Shown one piece after another: positions 27,936-37,426 of a stretch of DNA of 64,000 bases; within the stretch, counting starts at the first letter, position 1, and every line of letters starts with the position of its first letter. Origin of the DNA: an uncultured Alphaproteobacteria bacterium (GTDB taxonomy: Bacteria; Pseudomonadota; Alphaproteobacteria; HIMB59; GCA-002718135). The translations under genes were made by a program, and so were the position numbers. The notes below the pieces were generated by a model that was not told where the DNA came from, ran no database searches, and saw nothing but the letters and a program-made list of their open reading frames with translations. The stretch is taken from NCBI GenBank assembly GCA_902623585.1, contig CACNUO010000003.1:1-64000 (forward strand), in the 5' to 3' direction.

Positions 27936-28419
27936 AATTGGAATATATCCAGGTACTTTTGATCCTATGACAGCAGGTCATATGGACATAATTAAAAGAT
28001 CATTAAGGATAGTAGACAATTTAGTAATAGCTGTGGCTAATAATATTAACAAAGATTCATTATTTAGTGTTCAAGATAGAATTAATATTATCAAAAGTGA
28101 TATCAGTTCTGTAAATGAGCTAAATTCAAAAATTAATGTTACTGAATTATCAGGATTACTTACAACTTTTGCTAAAGATCAAAATGCCACATGTATAATA
28201 CGTGGTTTAAGAGCTGTATCTGATTTTGAGTATGAATTCCAAATGACAGGCATGAACTACCAACTTAACCCCGATATCGAGACAATATTTCTTATGACTT
28301 CAGAAAAAAACTCATTCATTTCATCTAATTTTGTTAAAGAAGTCCACAAACTAGGTGGTGATGTTTCAAATTTTGTTTCTAAAAATACTTTAGAGCAGCT
28401 TAATAAAAAAAACTCTTAG
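27925..28419 (+). CDS. coaD: Phosphopantetheine adenylyltransferase
   Basis: About 164 residues; transfers AMP from ATP to 4'-phosphopantetheine in CoA synthesis. Nucleotidyltransferase motif [19 protein letters not shown] with the TxGH signature, [14 protein letters not shown], and the [16 protein letters not shown] end. ATG 27925 or 27928 fits the family start; an upstream ATG at 27883 only adds residues shadowing gyrA. Translationally coupled to gyrA. Confidence 0.93.
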   Translation: MMNKIGIYPGTFDPMTAGHMDIIKRSLRIVDNLVIAVANNINKDSLFSVQDRINIIKSDISSVNELNSKINVTELSGLLTTFAKDQNATCIIRGLRAVSDFEYEFQMTGMNYQLNPDIETIFLMTSEKNSFISSNFVKEVHKLGGDVSNFVSKNTLEQLNKKNS

Positions 28420-28427
28420 TTAATCAC

Positions 28428-28456
28428 TTGCGCTTACAATATTTGAACTATATAGA
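28428..28456 (+). promoter_or_regulatory. Predicted promoter for tRNA-Lys
   Basis: TTGCGC at 28428-28433 and TATAGA at 28451-28456 with an ideal 17-base spacer. The expected start site would be a few bases before the tRNA 5' end at 28470. Confidence 0.5.
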
Positions 28457-28469
28457 ATACAAATTCGAT

Positions 28470-28545
<76 letters not shown>

Positions 28546-28551
28546 TCCAAA

Positions 28552-28734
28552 ATGAAAAAAGCAAAAATTAAAAATATTGCATCTGGAATTGAAAAAAATT
28601 GCGATATTTTAAGAAAAAATGATAACATTCTTGAAGTAGTTCTCGAAGGAACAACAATAAAGATATTACTAAAAAAAAAGACTAATAAATATATTGGATA
28701 TTTTAAAGAAATGGAATTTGAGTCTGATGGTTAA
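28552..28734 (+). CDS. Hypothetical protein, 60 residues
   Basis: Starts six bases after the tRNA-Lys gene. The translation is lysine- and isoleucine-rich, looks like a small beta-strand domain (ILEVVLEGTTIKILL, YIGYFKEMEFE), and has no signal or membrane segment. No family recognised. It could be read from the tRNA transcript. Its last four bases overlap the convergent YkgJ-type gene. Confidence 0.5.
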   Translation: MKKAKIKNIASGIEKNCDILRKNDNILEVVLEGTTIKILLKKKTNKYIGYFKEMEFESDG

Positions 28735-29168
28735 TTTTTATTCCTAATATTTAATTCGTTTTCATAATCAATTTGTACTTGCTTTAAAATTTCTTTCTTT
28801 GTTTTTACTTTACCTTTTCCTACACCAGGGCAATTTTTAGCAATATCGTTATTCCAAGTTTTTGTATTCATATTTTCAGGCCAAAAAGGCCAAGTTCTAC
28901 ATTGTATAGGTCTTGATTTATAAACAGTGCATTTGTTATCTTTCAAAAATATGCAATTTCCATTATTTTTTTTTAGTTCCTTTAAGTGAATGAAACCATC
29001 AGTTTTTTGACAATAGTTTTTTACAAAGTTTTGTTCTGTTATTTTAAATCCATCTGACAATTTTTTAATATCTTTCTTACTTAAATAAACAAAACCATAG
29101 GCACCTCTTGAAACACAACAATTTCCAGAACCCTGGCATTCAAATCTAATACCTTTTTCTATATCCAT
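28731..29168 (-). CDS. YkgJ-family cysteine cluster protein
   Basis: 145-residue member of the YkgJ/UPF0153 zinc- or iron-chelating family. The cysteine signature is spread through FECQGSGNCC near the start, NCIFLKDNKCTVYKSRPIQCRTWPFWP in the middle and a final NCPG, the normal order. Cytoplasmic; function in this family is unsettled (metal binding or oxidative chemistry). Start codon lies five bases after the recG stop, both on the minus strand, so likely co-transcribed with recG. Confidence 0.83.
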   Translation of the reverse strand: MDIEKGIRFECQGSGNCCVSRGAYGFVYLSKKDIKKLSDGFKITEQNFVKNYCQKTDGFIHLKELKKNNGNCIFLKDNKCTVYKSRPIQCRTWPFWPENMNTKTWNNDIAKNCPGVGKGKVKTKKEILKQVQIDYENELNIRNKN

Positions 29169-29173
29169 AACTA

Positions 29174-31255
29174 TTATCCAGCAGTAAGTGTTAAAATTGC
29201 TGCATCTCTTTCTTGAAGATACAATAAGTTTCGAAGATTTTCTCCTTCTATGTTTTCCAATTTTGGATTTTTGGATAATATATCTTCTACCATAATTTTA
29301 GCATCTTCTAATAGATCATAATCAAAACTAAGATCAGCTACATAAAAAGATGGGCTACCAGATTGTTTTTTTCCTAAAATTTCTCCTGGACCTCTTATTT
29401 TTAAATCCTCTTCAGCGATTTTAAAACCATCATTTGTTTGTTTCATTATATCAATTCTTTGTTTTGAAATTTCCCCAATATTATCTTTATGTAAAAGTAT
29501 ACAATATGATTGAATGTCATTTCTACCAACACGACCTCTCAATTGATGAAGTTGAGCTAAACCGAATCTTTCTGCATGTTCAATTACAATTGTGGTTGCA
29601 GAAGGAATATCTACACCAACTTCAATAACAGTTGTTGAAACTAAAATTTTGTAATCCTCATTTTTAAACTTTGTCATTATTTCTTCTTTTTCTATTTCAC
29701 TTAAACGTCCATGCATTAAAAGAACTTTATTTTTGAAATATTTTTTTAAAATTTTGTATCTTTCCTCTGCAGCTTTTAGATCTAATTCTTCAGATTCTTC
29801 TATTAATGGGCATACCCAGTAAAATTTAGACGATGAATTTTTAATTTTTTCTTTTATTCTATCAATAAGTTGATTTTCTTTTTTTAATGACAAAGAGCTA
29901 GTTATAATTGGTTTACGACCTAAAGGTTTTTCAATTAATTTACTCTCTTTCATATCTCCATATGCTGCTAAAGTTAATGTTCTTGGAATGGGAGTCGCAC
30001 TCATTACTAAAATATTTGGTTTATGATTTTTATGGTTAAATACCATTCTTTGATAAACTCCAAATCTATGCTGTTCATCAATAACTGCTAAACCTAAATT
30101 ATTAAATTTTACAGTATCTTGTATTAAAGCATGCGTCCCAATTATTATATCTGCTTTTCCCTTTGCAATTTCATCTAATTTTTCTTTCCTTTCCTTACCC
30201 TTATCCTTTCCTGTAAGAACAAGCACATTTATTTTTGAATTTTTTAATAAATTTATAATATTTTCATAATGCTGAAATGCAAGAATTGTAGTAGGCACCA
30301 TTAAAGCAGATTGAAAATTACTTTCAAATACTTTTATCATTGATATTAAAGCAACAATAGTTTTTCCAGACCCAACATCTCCTTGCAACAATCTGATCAT
30401 TTGATTAGAGCTTCCTAGGTCCTGAAGTATTTCTTTGATTACATTATTTTGTGAATTTGTGAGTTGAAAATCTAAATTACTATAAAATTTATTTAATGTT
30501 TTATTTTCACTAGTAATTTTAAGACCTTTTTTCTTTTGATTAAAATTTCTCATAATGCCTATAGCTAATTGATGAGATAATAATTCATCAAATGCTAGTC
30601 TTCTTCTGAGCAAATTTTTATTTTTTATATTATTATCACTTGGATTATGAAGATTTTTAACTACTTCATTCCATCCTTTAAATTTATATTTATTTAATAT
30701 TGAATTTTCTATCCATTCATTAAAATTTGGTAAATTATTTAATATTTGATCGGTTAATTTATTCATTATTTTTTGATTGAGGCCACTAGTTAAACTGTAT
30801 ACTGCCTCTTTACTTTTGATTATTTTATTATTGTTTAAAGCACTTACATGAGTAGGGTGCGTTATTTGAAATGTGTTTCTAAAATATTCTAATTTTCCAG
30901 ATATTAATCTATTTTCATTTGTTGGAAGCATTTGTCTCAACATAGGATGTCTTGCATTAAAATACACTAAATCAATATTTGTATCTCCACAGATACATTT
31001 AATTTTGTAGGGTTGTCTTTTGAACCTTGAAGGTTCATGTTTAATTATTTTTAAATTTAATGTTACTAAAGAATTAATCTCAGCATCATGAATATTTTCG
31101 TAGAATTTTCTTTCAAGAATATTATTTGGTATATTCCAAACAAAATGAATATTCTTATATATACCTAATTTATTAATAATTTGTTCTAACTTTGGACCAA
31201 CTCCTTTGAGAGAAGATATTGAAGATAATAAGTAGTTTAATTTTTCTGGTCGCAT
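29174..31255 (-). CDS. recG: ATP-dependent DNA helicase RecG
   Basis: 693 residues. Branch-migrating SF2 helicase that reverses stalled forks. The N-terminal wedge (OB) domain spans about residues 60-150; helicase domain 1 has LLQGDVGSGKT (Walker A), DEQHRFGV (Walker B type) and SATPIPRT; domain 2 has VIEVGVDIPSATTIVIEHAERFGLAQLHQLRGRVGR. Length is standard. Divergent from sdhE. Confidence 0.95.
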   Translation of the reverse strand: MRPEKLNYLLSSISSLKGVGPKLEQIINKLGIYKNIHFVWNIPNNILERKFYENIHDAEINSLVTLNLKIIKHEPSRFKRQPYKIKCICGDTNIDLVYFNARHPMLRQMLPTNENRLISGKLEYFRNTFQITHPTHVSALNNNKIIKSKEAVYSLTSGLNQKIMNKLTDQILNNLPNFNEWIENSILNKYKFKGWNEVVKNLHNPSDNNIKNKNLLRRRLAFDELLSHQLAIGIMRNFNQKKKGLKITSENKTLNKFYSNLDFQLTNSQNNVIKEILQDLGSSNQMIRLLQGDVGSGKTIVALISMIKVFESNFQSALMVPTTILAFQHYENIINLLKNSKINVLVLTGKDKGKERKEKLDEIAKGKADIIIGTHALIQDTVKFNNLGLAVIDEQHRFGVYQRMVFNHKNHKPNILVMSATPIPRTLTLAAYGDMKESKLIEKPLGRKPIITSSLSLKKENQLIDRIKEKIKNSSSKFYWVCPLIEESEELDLKAAEERYKILKKYFKNKVLLMHGRLSEIEKEEIMTKFKNEDYKILVSTTVIEVGVDIPSATTIVIEHAERFGLAQLHQLRGRVGRNDIQSYCILLHKDNIGEISKQRIDIMKQTNDGFKIAEEDLKIRGPGEILGKKQSGSPSFYVADLSFDYDLLEDAKIMVEDILSKNPKLENIEGENLRNLLYLQERDAAILTLTAG

Positions 31256-31298
31256 AGATTTTTATAAAATTATAAACTATATTCTATATTCAATTTTT

Positions 31299-31547
31299 AT
31301 GTCATTCAATTCACTTAAAAAAACAATAAAATATAGGGTTTCTTACTCTGGAACAAAAGAGACAGATATTTTATACAAAAGATATTTTATAAATCAGTTA
31401 GATAAATTTACTGAAAAAGATCTTGAGGATATTAAATCGATATTTAATCAATTCTCCGATAATGAGATTTATGATTTTCTTACTTCTAAGGTAGTTATCC
31501 CATTAGAATTTAAGGAAATTTTTAATAAAATACTTAATGAAGAATAA
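31299..31547 (+). CDS. sdhE: FAD assembly factor SdhE
   Basis: 82-residue small helical protein that helps attach FAD to succinate dehydrogenase. The family motif (usually RGTKE with a leading Arg) reads SGTKETD here, so the arginine before glycine is replaced by serine while Gly and Glu remain. The rest, with YKRYF, DLEDIKSIFNQ and DNEIYDFLT, fits. It overlaps mfd by 11 bases, and the recG / sdhE / mfd order is the standard alphaproteobacterial one. Confidence 0.85.
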   Translation: MSFNSLKKTIKYRVSYSGTKETDILYKRYFINQLDKFTEKDLEDIKSIFNQFSDNEIYDFLTSKVVIPLEFKEIFNKILNEE

Positions 31548-34500
31548 AAATACAATCGGTCCATCAATTCACAACGTTGAGCCCTTTTTCATTTCCCAGT
31601 TCTATCAAAATTCTAATAAATCAATTTTATATATTGGAAAAGATGAGAGAGAAATATCATCCATGGAACAAAAAATTAAATGGTTATTACCTGATGTTGA
31701 AATTTTATTATTTAAATCTTGGGATCAAATTCCATACGATAATGTCTCTCCTTCAAAAGAAGTTCAAATAGAAAGATTAAAAACACTTAAAATTTTATCA
31801 AATTCTAACGCAAAAAGAATAATACTCACTACAATTAATTCAATAACTCAAAAAATAATTCCTAAATCAATTATTAATTCACAACTTTTTAAAATTTCAA
31901 AAAATAAAAAATTTAAATTTGAGGATCTTATCAATAACCTTGTACTTTTAGGCTTCCAAAGAACTTCTTTAGTTCGTGATAAATCAGAATTTTCGGTAAG
32001 AGGATCAATTCTGGATATTTTTCCAAATGATAGATCTAAGCCAATAAGAATAGATTTTTTTGATGAAGAAATAGAGACGATTTTTGAATTTGATCCAATT
32101 ACTCAAAAAAGATTAAAAGAAATAAATAGTGATTTAGAGTTTAATATTATTAATGAATTAATTCTTAATGAAAATAATCTTAACTTATTTAGAAAAAATT
32201 TTAGGGAAATATTTCCAGAGTATAGAAATAGTCAAGTTTATAATCTTTTTTCTGAAAATGTTATTCCATCTGGTGGTGAACAGTTTTTGCCTTTATTCTA
32301 TGATAATCTCGAAACATTGTTTGATTATATTAAAGATTATACAATACTATTAAATGACGAATTTAAAAATATATTTGAAAATAGATTAGAAAATATAAAT
32401 GATTTTTATTTAGCCAGAAAAAATAATAAAGAAATTTTTTTTTTATCACCTGAATTTTTTTACTTAAATAAAGAAATTTTCCAAAAATATTTAGATAACA
32501 ATGAGCATTTTTACTTTAATACATTTGATAAAAATAATCATATCAATATTGATGTAAATATTATTCATAATTTATCATCAATTAAAAAAGAAATTGATTT
32601 TAGTTTTATAAACCAATTTTTTACAACTAATTCTAAAGAAAATTTTATATACATATGTTGCCGTAGTAAAGGAAGTTTAGAAAGAGTATCTAAAATATTA
32701 CAGAATAATTTAAGTTTAAATTTAAATAATGTAACAAACTTTAATCATTCACTTTCAGATAATATTCTTTTAACTATTCTGGATATTGAAGAGTCATTTA
32801 AATTTAATAAATATATTTTTATTAATGAAAAATCCTTGTTTGGTTATTTTTTTAATACGCAAATATCTAAATCACGTAAACAAACTATTTTTTTTGAAGA
32901 ATTAAATAAATTATCTATTGATTCTATTCTGGTTCATTCTGAGTACGGTCTTTGTAAGTTTAATAATATTAGAAAAATTGAATTAAATGACTCAATTCAT
33001 GAGTGTTTAGAATTAGAATTTTTTGAAAATCAAAAACTTTTTTTACCAGTTGAAAATTTAAGTTATGTATCAAAATACAGTGATGATACTGATGGAAATA
33101 TTATTTTAGATAAACTTGGTGCTTCTCATTGGCAAAAAAGAAAAGCAGATGCAAAAAAGAAAATTAGAGATGCTGCAAAAAAACTTATTTCAATAGCTTC
33201 TAAGAGACTTCAATCTCAATCTTATGAAATCAATACAAATATTCCTGAATACGATAAATTTGTTAGCACTTTCCCATATGTTGAAACCGATGATCAATTG
33301 AATGCAATTCAAGATGTAATTAATGATTTTTCTAAGATGATACCATCTGATAGATTAATTGTAGGTGATGTTGCATTTGGAAAAACAGAAGTAATTTTAA
33401 GAGCTATTTTTCTAGCTGCAAAATCAAATTTACAATCTGTAGTTTTAGTGCCAACTACAATTTTATCTAGGCAGCATTTTATTAATTTTAAAAAAAGGTT
33501 ATCTATTTTTGGAATTAATATTGCAGAAATTTCTAGATTAGTATCATTAAGAGACAAAAAAGAAATTTTTGAAAAATGTAATACTGGCAAAATAGATGTT
33601 TTAGTTGGAACTCATGCTTTATTAAACGATAAATTAAAATTTAACAGGCTCGGTCTAATAGTTTACGATGAAGAGCAAAAACTAGGAACAATTCAAAAAG
33701 AAAAATTTAAAGAAATTGCACCAAAAGCTCATTGTATCTCACTTAGTGCAACACCTATTCCAAGAACTTTAAGTATGTCTCTTTCAGGAATAAGAGATCT
33801 AAGTCTGATTCTTACAGCTCCATTTGAAAGGATGGCAGTTAGAACTTATGTTTCACCTTTTGACTCTTTAACTATTAAAGAAGCTATAAAGAGAGAGATA
33901 TATGGCAGAAAAAATGGGGTTTACTTTGTAGTGCCAAGAAAAAAAGATCTACCTTTTGTAGAACAATTTTTAAATGATAATTTACCAGAAATTAAATATG
34001 TAATAACTCATGGCCAGCTTAGTCCTAAATTATTAGAAAGTAGAATTTCAAAATTTTATAATCAAGAAGTTCCTTTAATGCTTAGCACAAACATTATTGA
34101 AAATGGTTTAGATTTACCTCATGTAAATACAATTATAGTTTACCGATCCAATATTTTTTCTTTAGCCGCACTATATCAATTGAAAGGAAGAGTGGGGAGA
34201 TCTTCTAAACGTGGATACGCATACATTACATATAAAGAAAATGAGTTAAAAGATATTGGGAGAAAAAGATTATCTATAATAAACTCTTCTGATCATCTTG
34301 GGGCAGGTTTTAACATTGCATCTCAAGATTTAGACCTTCGAGGTGGTGGTTCTATTATTGGTGAAGAACAGAGTGGTTTTATCAAGGAAATTGGAACTGA
34401 GCTTTATCATCAAATGCTTGAAGAAGAGATAAATTTACAAAAAAGTAAAATTAATTCAGATTTTATAAAAAAAGATAGTTTTCAACCAATTATTAAAATT

Positions 34501-34914
34501 CCTGTTGAAATTTACATACCTGATGATTTTATTAACGATGTTGATCTAAGGCTTTCTATTTATAAAAGAATCTCAAATATAAATAATAAAAAAGAAATTG
34601 AAGAGATTAAAATAGAATTAATAGATAGGTTTGGTAAATTACCTAAACAATTAATTAATTTACTAAAATTAGTAGAAATAAAAATTATTTGTTTAAAAAA
34701 TAATATTGAAAAGTTTGAATTTAGTAGAAAGGGTATATTAATAAGTTTTTTTCAAAATAAACCAAAAAATCCAGAAAAATTATTAGAACTTTCATTATCA
34801 AAAAATAGTTCTTTAATATTAAGACCTGATCAAAAAATTTTTTATGATTTTGGTGGTAATTTATTTGATGACAGATTTGAATTATCTAAAAAAGTGATTA
34901 ATTTGATTAAATAA
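31537..34914 (+). CDS. mfd: Transcription-repair coupling factor Mfd
   Basis: 1125 residues. N-terminal UvrB-like module (RGSILDIFP), CarD-like RNA polymerase-interacting domain (about 465-530, with VHSEYGLCKFNNIRKIEL), helicase domain 1 with Walker A GDVAFGKTEV (Lys616) and the DEEQ box (YDEEQKLG), helicase domain 2 with ENGLDLPHVNTIIVYRSN and QLKGRVGRSSKRGYAY, and a TRCF C-terminal domain (VDLRLSIYKRIS). It removes stalled RNA polymerase and recruits UvrA. The stop overlaps the next ATG by one base. Confidence 0.96.
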   Translation: MKNKNTIGPSIHNVEPFFISQFYQNSNKSILYIGKDEREISSMEQKIKWLLPDVEILLFKSWDQIPYDNVSPSKEVQIERLKTLKILSNSNAKRIILTTINSITQKIIPKSIINSQLFKISKNKKFKFEDLINNLVLLGFQRTSLVRDKSEFSVRGSILDIFPNDRSKPIRIDFFDEEIETIFEFDPITQKRLKEINSDLEFNIINELILNENNLNLFRKNFREIFPEYRNSQVYNLFSENVIPSGGEQFLPLFYDNLETLFDYIKDYTILLNDEFKNIFENRLENINDFYLARKNNKEIFFLSPEFFYLNKEIFQKYLDNNEHFYFNTFDKNNHINIDVNIIHNLSSIKKEIDFSFINQFFTTNSKENFIYICCRSKGSLERVSKILQNNLSLNLNNVTNFNHSLSDNILLTILDIEESFKFNKYIFINEKSLFGYFFNTQISKSRKQTIFFEELNKLSIDSILVHSEYGLCKFNNIRKIELNDSIHECLELEFFENQKLFLPVENLSYVSKYSDDTDGNIILDKLGASHWQKRKADAKKKIRDAAKKLISIASKRLQSQSYEINTNIPEYDKFVSTFPYVETDDQLNAIQDVINDFSKMIPSDRLIVGDVAFGKTEVILRAIFLAAKSNLQSVVLVPTTILSRQHFINFKKRLSIFGINIAEISRLVSLRDKKEIFEKCNTGKIDVLVGTHALLNDKLKFNRLGLIVYDEEQKLGTIQKEKFKEIAPKAHCISLSATPIPRTLSMSLSGIRDLSLILTAPFERMAVRTYVSPFDSLTIKEAIKREIYGRKNGVYFVVPRKKDLPFVEQFLNDNLPEIKYVITHGQLSPKLLESRISKFYNQEVPLMLSTNIIENGLDLPHVNTIIVYRSNIFSLAALYQLKGRVGRSSKRGYAYITYKENELKDIGRKRLSIINSSDHLGAGFNIASQDLDLRGGGSIIGEEQSGFIKEIGTELYHQMLEEEINLQKSKINSDFIKKDSFQPIIKIPVEIYIPDDFINDVDLRLSIYKRISNINNKKEIEEIKIELIDRFGKLPKQLINLLKLVEIKIICLKNNIEKFEFSRKGILISFFQNKPKNPEKLLELSLSKNSSLILRPDQKIFYDFGGNLFDDRFELSKKVINLIK

Positions 34915-36008
34915 TGGTTAAATTTATTATCATATTTAATTTTTTTATTTTTTTATTATTTGGTAAAAATGTTTTGTCTTTAGACAACAAATATAAGCTT
35001 GAAATTTTAAAATCAAACTTAAGTTCTCCTTGGAGTTTTACATTTATAAATAATAATCAGATTTTAATAAGTGAAAAAACAGGAAAAATTAAGCTATTTG
35101 ATATTCGAAATAATAAGATTACTGCAATAGATCACAACTTAAATTTTATTAGAGATAAAAATTCGCAAGGAGGTCTTTTAGATGTTTACTTTTATAATGA
35201 TCAGATTTTTATATCCTACACCGAAAAGATTGGTGATAAATTATTTAGTCCTTCAACCACATCTATTGCAAAAGCTGATTTTGATTTAAATTTCTTAGAT
35301 TTTGAAAACATTTTTAGGGCTGATCCACCAATAAGATCTCCTTATCACTTTGGTTCTAGAATAGCTATTCATGATAATTATTTATATGCATCTGTGGGCG
35401 AAAGAGGGAAAGGAATGATAGCTCAGGATGCAAAACAACATCCTGGAAGTATCATTCGAATTAAATTAGATGGAACTTCACCTAAAGATAACCCTCGTTA
35501 CGTTTCAAAAGAAACGTGGTTACCAGAAATATATCAAATCGGTGTAAGAAATCCTCAAGGAATGTCCATCTCACCTTTTGATAATAAAATTTATATTAGT
35601 AATCACGGAGCAAAAGGTGGTGATTGGTTTGGTGAAGTAAAAAAAGGTGAAAATTATGGGTGGAAAATTTTAGGTTGGGGTGGAACTAATTATGATAATT
35701 CCAACATTGGCCCCAAATGGTTACCGGGTTATACTAAACCAATTCATTACTGGGTGCCTTCAATTGCAGTTAGTGCAATTACAATATATGATGGAGAAGA
35801 ATTTCCAGAATTTAAAGGATTTGCACTTATAACATCCTTAAAAGATCAATCTTTACGCTCATTAGATTTTTCAAATTTAGATAATGTAAAAGAAGATATT
35901 ATTTTTAAAAAAGAAATAGGAAGAATAAGAGATATTAAAATTCATCCAGATAATGGTAAAATATTTTTTTTAGCTCAAGATAAATTATGGTTATTTGAAA
36001 AAAAATAA
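34914..36008 (+). CDS. Secreted PQQ-dependent aldose dehydrogenase-like protein (YliI family)
   Basis: 364 residues with a signal peptide (about 1-23) and a six-blade beta-propeller of the soluble glucose/sorbosone dehydrogenase family. Blade motifs include SSPWSFTFI, SQGGLLDVYF, RSPYHFGSRIAIHDNYLYASVGERG, AQDAKQHPGSIIRI, YQIGVRNPQGMSI, NHGAKGGDW and GENYGWKILGWG, which in E. coli YliI hold the PQQ and substrate pocket. Periplasmic oxidation of aldose sugars is likely. No PQQ biosynthesis gene is in the window, so the cofactor could be imported. Follows mfd directly. Confidence 0.85.
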   Translation: MVKFIIIFNFFIFLLFGKNVLSLDNKYKLEILKSNLSSPWSFTFINNNQILISEKTGKIKLFDIRNNKITAIDHNLNFIRDKNSQGGLLDVYFYNDQIFISYTEKIGDKLFSPSTTSIAKADFDLNFLDFENIFRADPPIRSPYHFGSRIAIHDNYLYASVGERGKGMIAQDAKQHPGSIIRIKLDGTSPKDNPRYVSKETWLPEIYQIGVRNPQGMSISPFDNKIYISNHGAKGGDWFGEVKKGENYGWKILGWGGTNYDNSNIGPKWLPGYTKPIHYWVPSIAVSAITIYDGEEFPEFKGFALITSLKDQSLRSLDFSNLDNVKEDIIFKKEIGRIRDIKIHPDNGKIFFLAQDKLWLFEKK

Positions 36009-36055
36009 TTTTTTGTGTCTATTGAGAAAAATTCTTTTTGATTTATAATATTAAT

Positions 36056-36172
36056 ATGTTTGAATTTTTAGCTTTTTTAGTTGGAGTTATGATTATGGGG
36101 CCAATTGTCTATATTTATTTTTTAGTTCAAGATTTAAAAAGAAGATTAGATAAACTTGAAGATAAAAATTAA
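36056..36172 (+). CDS. Small single-helix membrane protein, 38 residues
   Basis: One membrane helix (FLAFLVGVMIMGPIVYIYF), then a charged cytoplasmic-like tail DLKRRLDKLEDKN. Sits between the sugar dehydrogenase and tRNA-Ser. No family recognised; typical of short bitopic proteins missed by gene callers. Confidence 0.5.
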   Translation: MFEFLAFLVGVMIMGPIVYIYFLVQDLKRRLDKLEDKN

Positions 36173-36205
36173 TTTTTTTAAAAATATTATATCTTTAATT
36201 AATAA

Positions 36206-36295
36206 TGGCGGAGAGAGTGAGATTCGAACTCACGAACGAGTTGCCCCGTTGCCGGTTTTCAAGACCGGTGCTTTCAACCGCTCAGCCATCTCTCC
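36206..36295 (-). tRNA. tRNA-Ser (anticodon UGA)
   Basis: 90-base class II tRNA on the minus strand. Acceptor GGAGAGA pairs with TCTCTCC; anticodon stem CCGGT/ACCGG around loop CTTGAAA, anticodon TGA; long variable arm typical of serine tRNAs; T-loop GTTCGAATC; CCA encoded. The gap between the sugar dehydrogenase and mltB (36009-36388) holds only this tRNA, its promoter and the 38-residue ORF. Confidence 0.97.
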
Positions 36296-36307
36296 GTTTA
36301 AGAGCTT

Positions 36308-36334
36308 ACTATAGTTTCAACATAAAAATGTCAA
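36308..36334 (-). promoter_or_regulatory. Predicted promoter for tRNA-Ser
   Basis: On the minus strand a consensus TTGACA (36329-36334) is followed after 15 bases by TATAGT (36308-36313), ending 12 bases before the tRNA 5' end. The perfect -35 box is rare in this AT-rich background. Confidence 0.5.
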
Positions 36335-36388
36335 AATATTAAGTATATATCATTTCCTAATTAATGATAGTTTTGGTATTTTTATATA

Positions 36389-37426
36389 ATGATTTTTAGA
36401 TTTGTAATATTTTTTTTATTTATATCATTTAATCTTTATTCAGCAGATTGTGAAAAACCAAAAATGCCAACTGATGAAGAATGGAATAGTTGGCTTTCAA
36501 ATATAAAAAAAGAAGCCTCAGAAATAGGCATTAGCCAAAATACTATCTCAAAACAATTAAATAATGTTAAACCACAAAGTAAAATTATTATGCGTGATCG
36601 ATGCCAACCAGCATCAACAATGACTCTAGATGAGTATTTATTTTATACAATTACAAAAGATAAAATATTTGCTGGAAAAAATTTTTTAAAAAAACATGAA
36701 GATTTACTAAAAGAAATTGGAAAACATTTTAAAATACAACCTAGGTTTATAGTAGCTGTATTAGGTATGGAAAGTTATTATGGAAGAAATCAAGGAAAAA
36801 TTAATTCCATAATTGCAATAACAACTCTTGCATTTGATAGAAGAAGAAGTGATTTTTATAAAAAACAATTATTTGCAGCTCTTGAAATTTTAGATAAAAA
36901 TCTTGTTCCTGGTGGAGAATTAAAAGGAAGTTGGGGTGGGGCAGTTGGTATGACTCAAATGATACCGACAACCTTTTTAGAAACAGCATACGACTGGGAT
37001 GGTGGTGGTATAGATATATGGAATAGTTATGCAGATGCTTTTGCTAGTACTGCAAATTATTTAACTTCATTAGATAAGAATCCATGGTCTAATGATAGCA
37101 CTTGGGGAAGAGAAGTGCTCCCTCCAAAAAATATTTCTTCATCTTTCTTTGATTCTATAAAGCAACTTAATCCCAAGGGTTGTGGTGCAGTTAAACGTAG
37201 ATCAATTCCAAAAACATTATCGGAATGGTCAAAATTAGGATTTACAAAAATCAACGGAGATCCCTTACCGATAAGGGATGATTTAGAGGCTAGATTAATA
37301 ATGCCAGATGGGATAGACGGAAGAATGTTCATAGTTTATCCAAATTACAAAAATATTCTTTATTACAATTGTTCATCATATTACGCTGTATCAGTAGGTC
37401 TTCTCAGTGATAAAATATCTAATTAA
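36389..37426 (+). CDS. mltB: Lytic murein transglycosylase, MltB type
   Basis: 345 residues with a signal peptide (about 1-19). The catalytic glutamate is E128 in VLGMESYYG, followed by GGELKGSWGGAVGMTQMIPTTFLETAYDWDGGGIDIW, the SLT-2 block. Periplasmic enzyme that cleaves peptidoglycan with 1,6-anhydro ring formation. No lipobox seen, so probably soluble. Heads the cell-wall block; overlaps rlpA by 20 bases. Confidence 0.9.
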   Translation: MIFRFVIFFLFISFNLYSADCEKPKMPTDEEWNSWLSNIKKEASEIGISQNTISKQLNNVKPQSKIIMRDRCQPASTMTLDEYLFYTITKDKIFAGKNFLKKHEDLLKEIGKHFKIQPRFIVAVLGMESYYGRNQGKINSIIAITTLAFDRRRSDFYKKQLFAALEILDKNLVPGGELKGSWGGAVGMTQMIPTTFLETAYDWDGGGIDIWNSYADAFASTANYLTSLDKNPWSNDSTWGREVLPPKNISSSFFDSIKQLNPKGCGAVKRRSIPKTLSEWSKLGFTKINGDPLPIRDDLEARLIMPDGIDGRMFIVYPNYKNILYYNCSSYYAVSVGLLSDKISN

